Positions 1 to 7,586 of a DNA stretch of 21,188 nt are shown piece by piece (the first letter of the stretch is position 1; each line of letters starts with the position of its first letter). The position numbers were made by a program, and so were the translations under genes. A model generated the notes under the pieces. It searched no databases, was not told the origin of the DNA, and saw only the letters and a list, made by a program, of their open reading frames with translations. This DNA comes from a virus: IMG/VR virus record IMGVR_UViG_3300008113_000675, positions 1 through 21,188 of that record. One strand, written 5' to 3'.

Positions 1-34
1 CCCAACCCAAAATCTAACAAGGAGTTAAAGCTAA

Positions 35-1105
35 ATGGCATCATCCATTACAGGTACAGGCAATCTTGCCGCTGCGCCTACCGCGTATTCAGGTACCAAC
101 ACACAGCTGACTCAGGCGATTCAGACCATTTGGTCAAAGGAAATTCTTTTCCAGGCCATGCCTATCCTTCGCTTTGAGCAGTTCGCAGTAAAGAAGACAG
201 AACTTGGTGTTGCACCAGGTCTCCAGATTAACTTCATGCGTTACAACAACCTCGGTTTTGCATCTTCACTAGTTGAAGGTGTTCGCATGCAGACAAACGC
301 ACTAACAGCACAGCAGTTCTCAATCACAGTATCAGAGCATGGTTATGCTCTTGCTGTTTCAGAGCTATTGCTTAACGCTTCATTTGATGACGTAATGGCT
401 TCAGCCTCACGTCTTCTAGGTCGTAACATGGCTATCTACCTTGACCAGCTATCACGCGACACACTATACGCAGCAACATCAACAATCTACGGTGAAGACC
501 GCTCAAACCTCTCAGCAGTTAATAACTGGTATGCAGATGGTACAAAGGGTACATCACGTGCTTCTATGACAGGTGCATTTAACTTGACACCTAAGACAGT
601 CAAGGATGCAGTAGAGACACTTGCTACAAAGAACATCCCTCGCCTAGGTGAGACATATGTTGCGTTCATCCATCCACACCAGAGCCGTAAGCTTCGTGAC
701 AATCCAGAATTCATTGAAGTCACAAAGTACGCAGCTCCAGGAAACTTCATGCTCGGTGAAATCGGCCGCCTATACGACACAGTATTCATTGAGACCACAC
801 AGGTTCTCAAGGTTGCTGGTGGTGCAGGTACTGGTTACTCAGCTGATACAGCTGTTGCTAACCCAACAGTAACTGCTGGTGGAGGCTACACAACACCTGC
901 TACATTCACAGGTAACGGTGCTTCAGACCGCTATTCAGCTATCTTCATTGGAGATAACGCATTCGGTCACGCAATCTCTCTTCCAGTTGAACTCCGCGAT
1001 GGCGGTATTCTTGACTTCGGTCGTGAGCATGCGCTTGCTTGGTACTCAATCTTCGGACTTGGTCTAATCACTGACCAGTCTGTAGTTATTGCAGAAACCA
1101 ACTAA
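35..1105 (+). CDS. Major capsid protein, N4-gp56 family
   Basis: This 356-residue protein is the likely major capsid subunit that forms the phage head shell. It has the layout of N4-gp56/P22-coat-like capsid proteins: an N-terminal arm with TQAIQTIWSKEILFQAMP (residues 26-43), a SEHGYALAVSELLL stretch (100-113), a helix around LDQLSRDTLYAA (136-147), and the segment FIHPHQSRKLRDNPEFIE (211-228) followed by GEIGRLYDTVFIETTQ (241-256), typical of this family. An AAGGAG ribosome site lies about 10 bases before the ATG. Arginine codons are mostly CGC/CGT, as expected for a highly expressed gene, unlike the AGA-rich cassette downstream. It is followed by a strong hairpin. The family call is by motif recognition without a profile search; the role as capsid is fairly secure. 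Confidence 0.88.
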   Translation: MASSITGTGNLAAAPTAYSGTNTQLTQAIQTIWSKEILFQAMPILRFEQFAVKKTELGVAPGLQINFMRYNNLGFASSLVEGVRMQTNALTAQQFSITVSEHGYALAVSELLLNASFDDVMASASRLLGRNMAIYLDQLSRDTLYAATSTIYGEDRSNLSAVNNWYADGTKGTSRASMTGAFNLTPKTVKDAVETLATKNIPRLGETYVAFIHPHQSRKLRDNPEFIEVTKYAAPGNFMLGEIGRLYDTVFIETTQVLKVAGGAGTGYSADTAVANPTVTAGGGYTTPATFTGNGASDRYSAIFIGDNAFGHAISLPVELRDGGILDFGREHALAWYSIFGLGLITDQSVVIAETN

Positions 1106-1115
1106 TAACTTAATA

Positions 1116-1143
1116 GGTTGGGGGCCCTTCGGGGCCCCCAATC
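1116..1143 (+). terminator. Strong UUCG-loop hairpin after the capsid gene
   Basis: A perfect 10-bp stem (TTGGGGGCCC at 1118-1127 paired with GGGCCCCCAA at 1132-1141) closes a TTCG tetraloop, and two more pairs can extend the base. No run of T follows, so it is not a textbook intrinsic terminator. It may terminate partially, or stabilise the 3' end of the capsid mRNA. Confidence 0.65.
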
Positions 1144-1176
1144 AACCATTCACAGCCACTAATTAGGAGAATACAA

Positions 1177-1539
1177 ATGGCAACAAAGAAGCCTACCGAT
1201 GTAACTGGTCGTATGCGTGAGCAGCAACTAGAAGAAAATTTAGAAGTTTTGCAGGAGCGAGCAGCCGAGATGTCAATGGCATCAGCTACCGCAGCTCTAA
1301 AACTTGAAACAGAAGTTATTGATGCAACTATCCCAGACCGTCAAACTATCATTGTTGATGAGGTAATCACCGTAGGTGAGTCCTCAGATAGCGTGGAAAT
1401 CCGCGTAATTGAAACAATTGAAAACATGACCCTTGGAGCAGGCAACAACTATAACTTTAAAGCTGGTCAAAAGTACAAAGTAACTAAGCAAGTAGCTCAG
1501 CACCTTCGTGAAAAGGGCTATCTAGCGGGCGTTATTTAA
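1177..1539 (+). CDS. Small head-associated protein of unknown function
   Basis: This 120-residue protein sits directly after the capsid gene and has a TTAGGAGA ribosome site. Residues 10-45 are charged and probably helical (MREQQLEENLEVLQERAAEM), suggesting a coiled coil. Residues 48-85 look like beta strands rich in Val/Ile/Glu. The C-terminal part, with FKAGQKYKVTKQVAQHLREKGYL, resembles a short module common after capsid genes in actinobacterial-type phages. Position suggests a role in the head, such as decoration or packaging support, but no family of known function was recognised. Flanking hairpins on both sides make it look like its own transcriptional segment. Confidence 0.7.
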   Translation: MATKKPTDVTGRMREQQLEENLEVLQERAAEMSMASATAALKLETEVIDATIPDRQTIIVDEVITVGESSDSVEIRVIETIENMTLGAGNNYNFKAGQKYKVTKQVAQHLREKGYLAGVI

Positions 1540-1559
1540 GACTACTGTTACAGACAGGG

Positions 1560-1588
1560 GGCGGGCTTTCGGGCCCGCTTCTTCGTTT
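1560..1588 (+). terminator. Probable intrinsic terminator
   Basis: The stem GCGGGC (1561-1566) pairs with GCCCGC (1573-1578) around a six-base loop. It is followed by a T-rich tail (TTCTTCGTTTG). It lies 21 bases after the stop of the small head gene and is the better terminator of the two hairpins in this region. Confidence 0.65.
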
Positions 1589-1597
1589 GTAGAGATT

Positions 1598-1626
1598 TTT
1601 TATTAAATTACCGTCATCATTATATA
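1598..1626 (+). promoter_or_regulatory. Possible promoter, weak
   Basis: After the terminator, the AT-rich gap before the adaptor gene contains TATATA at 1621-1626, with a T-rich stretch about 17 bases upstream that matches a -35 box only poorly. Position after a terminator is the main argument. The ribosome site TAGGGAG follows at 1637-1643. Confidence 0.22.
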
Positions 1627-1648
1627 CACCGTAATGTAGGGAGTTCAT

Positions 1649-2707
1649 ATGGCTTTGTTGGCTGACTTGCTCTCTAGAGTCCGTCTAGAGATTGGCGACC
1701 AGCAAAAGCAGTTTACTTTTACTGCTACTGGCGACGGGGCTACTAAAGACTTCTATTTAAATGTAAAGCCCGTTGAGCTTACTAATCTTTATGTAACTGT
1801 GGCAGGTACTGCTATCGCGTACCCAGCTGGGTACACGCTTGAAGGCAACCTTGGAGTACTTCACTTTGTTACGGCTCCAGCGTCTAACGCAGCCATTAAA
1901 GTCACAGGAACAGCAAACCGCTACTTCTTAGATAGCGAGCTGACAACTTTTATTAATACCGCGGTCACTCAACACACTAACAACCGCACAGACTCTTTCG
2001 GTAGTTTAGTAGACCTAGCTGCTATCCCTCCCGTTGAAGAGTACCCACTTGCCATCTTGGCAAGCATTGAGGGTCTATGGGCCCTTGCTACAGACGCCGC
2101 ATTTGATATTAACATCACCGCCCCAGACGGGGTAGTTATCCCACGCTCACAGCGCTATCAACAGCTAACTGGAATTATTGCCCAGCGCATGGAGCAGTAC
2201 AAGCAGCTTTGCTCTGCATTAAACATTGGTTTGTGGCGGCTTGAGATGGGCACATTGCGCCGTGTTAGCCGTCATACTAACAAGCTTGTCCCTATCTATC
2301 TTGCTCAAGAGATAGATGACGCCCGCAAACCAGAGCGCGTTTACATTCAAAATGACCTTAATGGACGCAAGCCTCTACCAGGCTATTCTGGAATATACGA
2401 CATTGCTTTATACCAAGGAGACTCTTGGTCAGCAGAGTTTGACTTCCCATTCGACGTCTCTGCTCTTACTTTTAAAGCTCAAATCCGTACGTATCCAAAC
2501 GCTCCGCATTATTATGCAGAGTTTGGGGTTTCAGTTCTTGACGCTGCAACTGGAAGAATTAGACTCACACTAGCGCCATCGGTTACTAAGCGCCTTCCAG
2601 TAAGGGCTTTTTGGGATTTGCAAGCCACAAGCGCAACCGACTCAAGCTTTGAACAAACTTATGTTAGAGGTCAAGTTTTTGTCACTCAACAGGTAACATT
2701 GGATTAA
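1649..2707 (+). CDS. Head-tail adaptor-like protein with C-terminal Ig-like fibre domain
   Basis: This 352-residue protein seems to have two parts. Residues 1-215 begin with a helix (MALLADLLSRVRLEIGD), contain a beta insert (about 22-90) and a helical section with FLDSELTTFINTAVTQH (93-109) and a long helix near 165-190. This resembles gp6-like head-tail adaptors that sit between portal and tail. Residues 249-352 (IALYQGDSWSAEFDF at 252-266, then strands ending GQVFVTQQVTLD) resemble the Ig-like N-terminal domain of baseplate/upper fibre proteins such as BppU. The fusion would place a fibre-like domain at the neck. It is only one base from the next gene. Both domain calls are from pattern only and are moderate; virion structural protein is the safer statement. 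Confidence 0.55.
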   Translation: MALLADLLSRVRLEIGDQQKQFTFTATGDGATKDFYLNVKPVELTNLYVTVAGTAIAYPAGYTLEGNLGVLHFVTAPASNAAIKVTGTANRYFLDSELTTFINTAVTQHTNNRTDSFGSLVDLAAIPPVEEYPLAILASIEGLWALATDAAFDINITAPDGVVIPRSQRYQQLTGIIAQRMEQYKQLCSALNIGLWRLEMGTLRRVSRHTNKLVPIYLAQEIDDARKPERVYIQNDLNGRKPLPGYSGIYDIALYQGDSWSAEFDFPFDVSALTFKAQIRTYPNAPHYYAEFGVSVLDAATGRIRLTLAPSVTKRLPVRAFWDLQATSATDSSFEQTYVRGQVFVTQQVTLD

Positions 2708-2708
2708 C

Positions 2709-3011
2709 ATGTCTACATCAATCCCAGTAAATAGCCCAATTGTAGTTACAGTTACTCCACAAGCTTCCCCAACTGTTAACTTAAACCAAATTACAGTTGG
2801 CCCCATAAACCAACCTGCCATCGCGTACACTCATACTCAGGGAACTTCGTCTGCGACGTGGGTAATCAACCATAATTTGGGTTGGAACCCAAATGTAACA
2901 GTACAAGACTCAGCTGGAACGACTGTAGAAGGCAATGTTAGCTACACAAATGTAAGTAGTTTAACTATTACTTTTTCAGGCTCTTTTAGCGGTAAAGCGT
3001 ACCTTTCCTAA
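2709..3011 (+). CDS. Small beta-rich tail-fibre-type protein
   Basis: This 100-residue protein has a Pro/Val/Thr-rich N-terminus (residues 5-35, strand-like) and a C-terminal module with TWVINHNLGWNPNVTVQDS (50-68) and LTITFSGSFSGKAYLS (85-100). The 'W/Y-x-V-x-HNLG...V.V.D..G' pattern recurs in many phage fibres and also ends the next protein here (SYTVTHNLG). It starts one base after the adaptor stop, so it is probably translationally coupled. A role as a short fibre or fibre-tip component is inferred from the module and the neighbours. Confidence 0.65.
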   Translation: MSTSIPVNSPIVVTVTPQASPTVNLNQITVGPINQPAIAYTHTQGTSSATWVINHNLGWNPNVTVQDSAGTTVEGNVSYTNVSSLTITFSGSFSGKAYLS

Positions 3012-3022
3012 GGAGAAGATAA

Positions 3023-4444
3023 ATGGCACGTAAGTTTTTAACGTCGATTGACTTAGTCAAGAACGAGCTTCAAAACGCTCGTATTCAAAACTTAGCTACT
3101 GACCCATCAAGTCCCGTAACAGGCCAGGTTTACTACAACACTGCCTCCAATGAAATGCGCGTTTACAACGGCACTATTTGGGAAGCTGTTGGACTTAATG
3201 GCGTAACCGCAGATGCCGCGGAACTTAACATCCTTGACGGAGCAACGCTTACCACCACAGAGCTTAACTACGTTGACGGAGTTACCTCAGGTATTCAAGG
3301 TCAGCTTGACCTAAAGGCTCCTCTTGCTAACCCTACTTTTACAGGCACTGTTTCGCTGGACTCTTCAATTGTATTTGAAGGCTCTACTGCAGACGGTAAC
3401 GAGACTACGCTTACCGCAACTGACCCAACTGCTGACCGCACAATCACTCTCCCTGATGCTAGCGGAACAGTAATCCTTACTACAAATAAGGTTACAGATT
3501 TAACAGCTCCAACCAGCTCGTTCTCAATGAACAGCCAGACTATTACTTCTCTTGCTACGCCTGTAAACGCTACAGATGCAGCTAACAAGCAGTATGTAGA
3601 TGACGTAGCTCAAGGCTTAAACATTCATGCAGCTTCCCTTGCAGCTACTACAGCAGCTCTCAATGCTACATACGACAACGGGACTTCAGGCGTTGGTGCA
3701 ACCCTTACTAACGCAGGTACACAAGCAGCATTTGTTACTGACGGGGTAACCCCAACAGTCGGTGCACGTATTCTTGTTAAGCACCAGTCTACTGCTGCCC
3801 ATAACGGTATCTATACTGTTACTAACACAGGTAGTGGCTCTAGTAACTGGGTGTTGACTCGTGCAACAGATTTTGATTCAGCGGTTGAAATCGCTGGTGG
3901 TGACTTCACATTCGTTGATACAGGTACAACTTTAGCTAATACTGGCTGGGTTAACTCTACAGAAGTAACAAGTGTTGGAACAGACGCTATTGAGTTCGTA
4001 CAGTTCTCAGGTGCTGGAACCTACACAGCCTCTAACGGCGTAACTCTTACAGGAACTAACTTCACGTTTACTCCGCTTTCAACAGGTGGTTTGCAAACAG
4101 CTTCTGGTGGCGCATCTATCAAACTTGCTACCAACTCAGGTGCTGCTACAGACGGCGATGGCTTTGCAATTGGTGCTGGAAACGGTATCACCGTTGGAAC
4201 CAACACAATTTCTGTTGACGCTTCCGTAGTAGCTAGAAAGTACTCAACAACCCTTTCTACCTCAGCTACCTCATATACAGTAACCCATAACCTAGGGACA
4301 CTAGATGTTCACGTTCAAGTTTATGAAGTGGCAACTGGAGAAGAAGTTATTGTAGATAACGCCCGCGCCACAACAAACACTATAACTCTTGGCTTTGCGT
4401 CTGCACCGACATCTAACGCCTACAGGGTAGTTGTAATCGGGTAA
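3023..4444 (+). CDS. Modular tail fibre protein
   Basis: This 473-residue protein is built from modules typical of phage tail fibres: a start module with GQVYYNTASNEMRVYNGTIW (34-53), ELNYVDGVTSGIQGQLDLK (80-98), the APLANPTFTGTVSL repeat (99-112), DPTADRTITLPDASGTV (134-150), a linker ending NAADAANKQYV-like (about 180-192), a larger beta domain (about 196-330), and a C-terminal SYTVTHNLG domain (about 415-473). Such proteins trimerise and bind receptors at the virion surface. An AAGGAGA ribosome site precedes the ATG. Residues 97-150 are closely matched by residues 61-116 of the fibre gene at 4585, showing shared ancestry. Confidence 0.82.
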   Translation: MARKFLTSIDLVKNELQNARIQNLATDPSSPVTGQVYYNTASNEMRVYNGTIWEAVGLNGVTADAAELNILDGATLTTTELNYVDGVTSGIQGQLDLKAPLANPTFTGTVSLDSSIVFEGSTADGNETTLTATDPTADRTITLPDASGTVILTTNKVTDLTAPTSSFSMNSQTITSLATPVNATDAANKQYVDDVAQGLNIHAASLAATTAALNATYDNGTSGVGATLTNAGTQAAFVTDGVTPTVGARILVKHQSTAAHNGIYTVTNTGSGSSNWVLTRATDFDSAVEIAGGDFTFVDTGTTLANTGWVNSTEVTSVGTDAIEFVQFSGAGTYTASNGVTLTGTNFTFTPLSTGGLQTASGGASIKLATNSGAATDGDGFAIGAGNGITVGTNTISVDASVVARKYSTTLSTSATSYTVTHNLGTLDVHVQVYEVATGEEVIVDNARATTNTITLGFASAPTSNAYRVVVIG

Positions 4445-4449
4445 TATAC

Positions 4450-4585
4450 ATGAGTACAAAAGCATTAGTACCTCTAAACGTACTGGCTAAGAGCAGCGAG
4501 CCTGTTGGCCAACGAGCGGGGAGGATTTCCACTTTCTACATCTGCAGGGGCTTATACAGGGTCTTATGATGGAGGAGTTGCATAA
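4450..4585 (+). pseudogene. Frameshifted remnant of a short fibre-type gene
   Basis: From ATG 4450 one frame reads MSTKALVPLNVLAKSSEPVG (residues 1-20) then QRAG, a typical fibre start module, but soon runs to a stop. A different frame near the end reads STSAGAYTGSYDGGVA and ends in TAA at 4583-4585, which overlaps the next ATG as TAATG. Joined, the two parts resemble the 'PVTGQVYYNTASNEMRVYNG' module of the preceding fibre. This fits a gene of about 45 codons broken by one or two small indels around the GCGGGGAGGATTTCC region. A sequencing error or programmed frameshift is possible. Confidence 0.5.
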
Positions 4586-6633
4586 TGGCAGTTAATATTT
4601 TACTACGCAGAGGAACTGCGGCTGAGTGGACCTCTGCAAACCCAATTCTTCTTGAAGGTGAAGTCGGTGTAGAGACTGACACCAAAAAGCTTAAAGTTGG
4701 AGATGGCCTTACAGTCTGGGCGTCTCTACCTTATATCACTCTAACTCCAGCAGCTGCAGCAACCCTATACGCCCCACTTGCTAACCCTACTTTTACTGGC
4801 ACAGTATCCCTTGACACTGGTGTCAACCTTGTATTTGAAGGCGCAACTGCTAATGCTTTTGAAACGACACTAGCAGTAACAGACCCTACAGCAGATAGAA
4901 CCCTAACTCTTCCAGACTCCACAGGGACAGTTGCTACACAAGAATACGTAACAACTGAAATAGGAACGCATAGCTCAGACACAACCTCAGTACATGGAAT
5001 TGCAGACACAGCAGACCTTGCTACAAAGACTTATGCAGACACGGCTGTAAGCACACATAGCTCAGATACAACTTCTGTGCATGGAATTACAGACACAGCA
5101 GAGCTTGCTACAAAGACTTATGCAGATAATGCGGCTGCTACAGCAATTTCTACATCACTTTCCACACACACTCTAGATACTGTAGAGGTGCATGGAATAG
5201 CAGACACTAGCCTTCTTGTAACAACAACTGGAACTCAAACTCTTACAAATAAAACAATTACCACTCCAGCTGGCCTAGTTAAATCAGATGTAGGCTTAGG
5301 CAACGTAGATAACACCTCAGACGCAAATAAGCCTGTCTCAACAGCGCAACAGACCGCTCTTGATTTAAAAGCCAACCTTTCAGGCCCTACATTTACAGGG
5401 ACAGTTGGCGGAATTACAAAGTCTATGGTTGGCCTAGGTAATGTTGATAATACAGCGGACGCTGACAAGCCGATTTCAACTGATACACAGACAGCCCTTG
5501 ACCTTAAGGCCCCAAAAGCTGACCCTACCTTTACAGGAACATTAGTACTACCTTCAACAGTAAATGGTCCAAGCATTAGCACATCAGTTAATTTGTTGTT
5601 CCCAACTCAAGGTGGTCACATTACCCTTGGTGGGTCACAGACTACTGGAAACCTTACACTTGGTGGAGGAGCAACTAGAACAACTGGTGTAATTGGAATT
5701 GGAACTGGTGCAACAACATCTGGAACAAAGACAATTAATGTTGGAACTGGCTCAACAGGCGGAACTACAGAAATTACAATTGGCTCTTCAAGCGGAGCAA
5801 CATCTAATATTACGTTAAATGGCTCAGTTACAGCAGCAAATAACCTTGTTGTAGAAGGAGACTTTACTGTAAACGGAACTAACTTCTCAGCATCAGCAAC
5901 TTCTATCACAATTGAAGACAACATGCTTCAGCTTGCTCACCAAAATGCAGCAAATACAGTAGACCTCGGTCTTGTAGTTGCGTATAACGATGGTGCTGCA
6001 AAGCATGCAGGCCTTGTGCGAGACGTGTCAGACTCTACATGGAAGCTCTTTAAAGGCGTAACAACAGAGCCTGCAACAACCGTTGACTTTACCCAAGGGT
6101 CACTAGATGACCTTGCAGTGGCAGGGCTAACTGCAAGCTCACTTACAGTTGGGTCAGTTTCAAGCACAGAAATTGGGTATCTTGACGGCGTTACGTCAGC
6201 GATTCAAACACAAATCAATAATAAAGCCCCAATTGCTAGTCCAACCTTCACTGGAACTGTGACAGTTGCCGCAGATGGAATAGCCTTTACTGATGGCACA
6301 CAGACTGCAGAAGGCGTACCATCACGCACTCCTATTATCCAAAAGACAGCATCTTATACGCTTTCATCATTGACTGAAAGAGATGACCTAATTGAAATGA
6401 GCTCATCCTCAGCCATGACGCTCACCATACCTCTAAACTCAGCAGTCGCCTTTCCAGTAGGAACATCAATTGACATTCTTCAAACCTCTACAGGACAGGT
6501 AACAATTGCTGGAGACGCTGGAGTAACAGTAAACGCAACTCCAGGATTAAAGCTAAGAACTCAATGGTCATCTGCAACTCTTTTTAAGAGAGCAGAAAAC
6601 ACCTGGGTTGTCTTTGGCGACTTGACAGCTTAA
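4585..6633 (+). CDS. Long modular tail fibre protein with repeats
   Basis: This 682-residue protein opens with a short N-terminal module (RRGTAAEWTSANPILLEGE, 8-26; then TDTKKLKVGDGLTVW, 31-45) that is widespread at the start of phage fibres and the Mtd-type receptor-binding proteins. It then carries APLANPTFTGTVSL (63-76), three copies of a THSSDTTSVHGI module (from 128, 157 and, degenerate, 194), two 41-residue copies of a GLGNVDNT module (234-274 and 280-320), a Gly/Thr-rich beta-helix-like centre (about 340-410), DNMLQLAHQN-like segment (about 439-455), and a C-terminal beta domain ending TLFKRAENTWVVFGDL. It is a receptor-binding fibre candidate. Its start overlaps the stop of the remnant upstream as TAATG. 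Confidence 0.85.
   Translation: MAVNILLRRGTAAEWTSANPILLEGEVGVETDTKKLKVGDGLTVWASLPYITLTPAAAATLYAPLANPTFTGTVSLDTGVNLVFEGATANAFETTLAVTDPTADRTLTLPDSTGTVATQEYVTTEIGTHSSDTTSVHGIADTADLATKTYADTAVSTHSSDTTSVHGITDTAELATKTYADNAAATAISTSLSTHTLDTVEVHGIADTSLLVTTTGTQTLTNKTITTPAGLVKSDVGLGNVDNTSDANKPVSTAQQTALDLKANLSGPTFTGTVGGITKSMVGLGNVDNTADADKPISTDTQTALDLKAPKADPTFTGTLVLPSTVNGPSISTSVNLLFPTQGGHITLGGSQTTGNLTLGGGATRTTGVIGIGTGATTSGTKTINVGTGSTGGTTEITIGSSSGATSNITLNGSVTAANNLVVEGDFTVNGTNFSASATSITIEDNMLQLAHQNAANTVDLGLVVAYNDGAAKHAGLVRDVSDSTWKLFKGVTTEPATTVDFTQGSLDDLAVAGLTASSLTVGSVSSTEIGYLDGVTSAIQTQINNKAPIASPTFTGTVTVAADGIAFTDGTQTAEGVPSRTPIIQKTASYTLSSLTERDDLIEMSSSSAMTLTIPLNSAVAFPVGTSIDILQTSTGQVTIAGDAGVTVNATPGLKLRTQWSSATLFKRAENTWVVFGDLTA
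4966..5223 (+). repeat. Tandem THSSDTTSVHGI coding repeats
   Basis: Two 75-base copies (4966-5040 and 5053-5127) are nearly identical at the protein level (25 residues from T-H-S-S-D to T-Y-A-D) and similar in DNA. A degenerate third copy begins at 5164. They lie inside the long fibre gene and likely arose by duplication. Confidence 0.85.
5284..5544 (+). repeat. Duplicated GLGNVDNT fibre module
   Basis: Two 41-codon copies (5284-5406 and 5422-5544) each run VGLGNVDNT...KP(V/I)ST...QTALDLKA...PTFTGT(V/L). The DNA has diverged mostly at third codon positions, so the duplication is old and the protein module is under selection. Confidence 0.85.
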
Positions 6634-6654
6634 GAAAACACACAGGAGAATAAA

Positions 6655-7542
6655 ATGGGTAAAAGAGTTGGAAAAAAGTCGCAGGCTTCAAACGACTTTT
6701 TAGAGCCATTAGCGCCAATAAGTGTATCTGCTTCAAACGTTGGAACAGACAGAGCGTATAATGATGGAGCAGCGGTTGTTTCATTCTCTTTACCAGCACT
6801 TTCCCCTGCTGCCACTTCTTTTACAGTAACAGCAAGTAGCGGCCAGACAGCAACTGGGTCATCTTCTCCAATTACAGTTACTGGTATTCCTGTCAGCGCC
6901 TCTGTAACGTTTACAGTAACAGCGACAAATGCTGCAGGAACTTCTGCTGCCTCTTCTGCCTCCTCTGCTATAGCTATTACAACAAGACCACAAGCACCAC
7001 AGTCAGTTTCGGGGTCGACAGTCTCTGCAAACGTTAACAGAATCAGCTGGACCGCTGGAGCCGACGGCGGTAGCGCAATTACCTCTTACACAATCACTGG
7101 CTCTGACGGCACAAGCTACACAGGCATTTCAAGCTCAGCAGTAACTTATGATGCTGCGGATAGCACACCATCTTCTACTTCTCCAGGTTCACAGACGTAT
7201 AGTATTGTCGCTATTACTGCAGTAGGCACCTCAGACGCAGCCTCAACAAGTACTGTTACTACTATTGCTCCGTTCTTCCCACCGTTCTTTCCGCCATTCT
7301 TCCCCTTCTTCCCGCCCTTCTTCCCGCCGTTTTTTCCATTCTTCCCGCCCTTTTTCCCGCCGTTCTTCCCGTTCTTCCCGTTCTTTCCGCCGTTCTTCCC
7401 ACCATTCTTCCCGTTCTTCCCACCATTTTTCCCACCGTTCTTCCCACCGTTCTTCCCATCCTTCGGAAGCTGTACCTATTCATGCCCATCAGGGTGCACC
7501 CCATGCGGTTGCTTCTGTAACAGAGGAACATGCATCTGCTAA
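6655..7542 (+). CDS. FN3-like surface protein with FFPP stalk and Cys-rich tip
   Basis: This 295-residue protein has a basic N-terminus, two fibronectin-III-like beta domains (about 18-108 and 112-204; the second contains ISWTAGADGGSAITSYTI), then an almost pure Phe/Pro stretch at 206-268 made of 17 FFP or FFPP units (29 Pro, 34 Phe), then a tip at 271-295 with eight cysteines in 24 residues. No signal peptide or collagen Gly-X-Y pattern is present. It follows the fibre genes and has an AGGAG ribosome site, so a virion surface or fibre-accessory role is likely. It lies just upstream of the oxygenase cassette, which makes its prolines candidate substrates for hydroxylation; that link is inference. 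Confidence 0.8.
   Translation: MGKRVGKKSQASNDFLEPLAPISVSASNVGTDRAYNDGAAVVSFSLPALSPAATSFTVTASSGQTATGSSSPITVTGIPVSASVTFTVTATNAAGTSAASSASSAIAITTRPQAPQSVSGSTVSANVNRISWTAGADGGSAITSYTITGSDGTSYTGISSSAVTYDAADSTPSSTSPGSQTYSIVAITAVGTSDAASTSTVTTIAPFFPPFFPPFFPFFPPFFPPFFPFFPPFFPPFFPFFPFFPPFFPPFFPFFPPFFPPFFPPFFPSFGSCTYSCPSGCTPCGCFCNRGTCIC
7270..7458 (+). repeat. FFPP-encoding polypyrimidine repeat
   Basis: This tract encodes residues 206-268. The core unit is 33 bases (FFPPFFPPFFP, 11 residues), present three times in a row, then a single FFP, then further copies with one longer variant. The + strand is nearly all C and T, broken mainly by G or A at the third base of proline codons. Confidence 0.92.
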
Positions 7543-7586
7543 GTTAGAGACTGGTGTGATACTCTTAGGCCCTGAAAGGACTAAAA

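Noticed and set aside
487-810. Minus-strand open frames over the capsid and fibre genes
   Set aside because: All supported genes are on the + strand; these frames have no ribosome site and mirror strong coding regions.
4585-6633. Diversity-generating retroelement target, suggested by the Mtd-like N-terminal module
   Set aside because: The C-terminus is a simple beta domain without a C-type lectin fold, and no reverse transcriptase is seen nearby.
7270-7458. CRISPR array or diversity-generating repeat at the FFPP tract
   Set aside because: The repeats have no unique spacers and keep one reading frame, and no reverse transcriptase or template repeat is present in the window.
7262-7531. Open frame on the minus strand and a +1 frame through the FFPP repeat
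   Set aside because: They arise from the repeat's simple base composition; the FN3-FFPP-Cys frame has a ribosome site and a domain structure, and the others give Arg/Gly- or Ser/Arg-rich junk.
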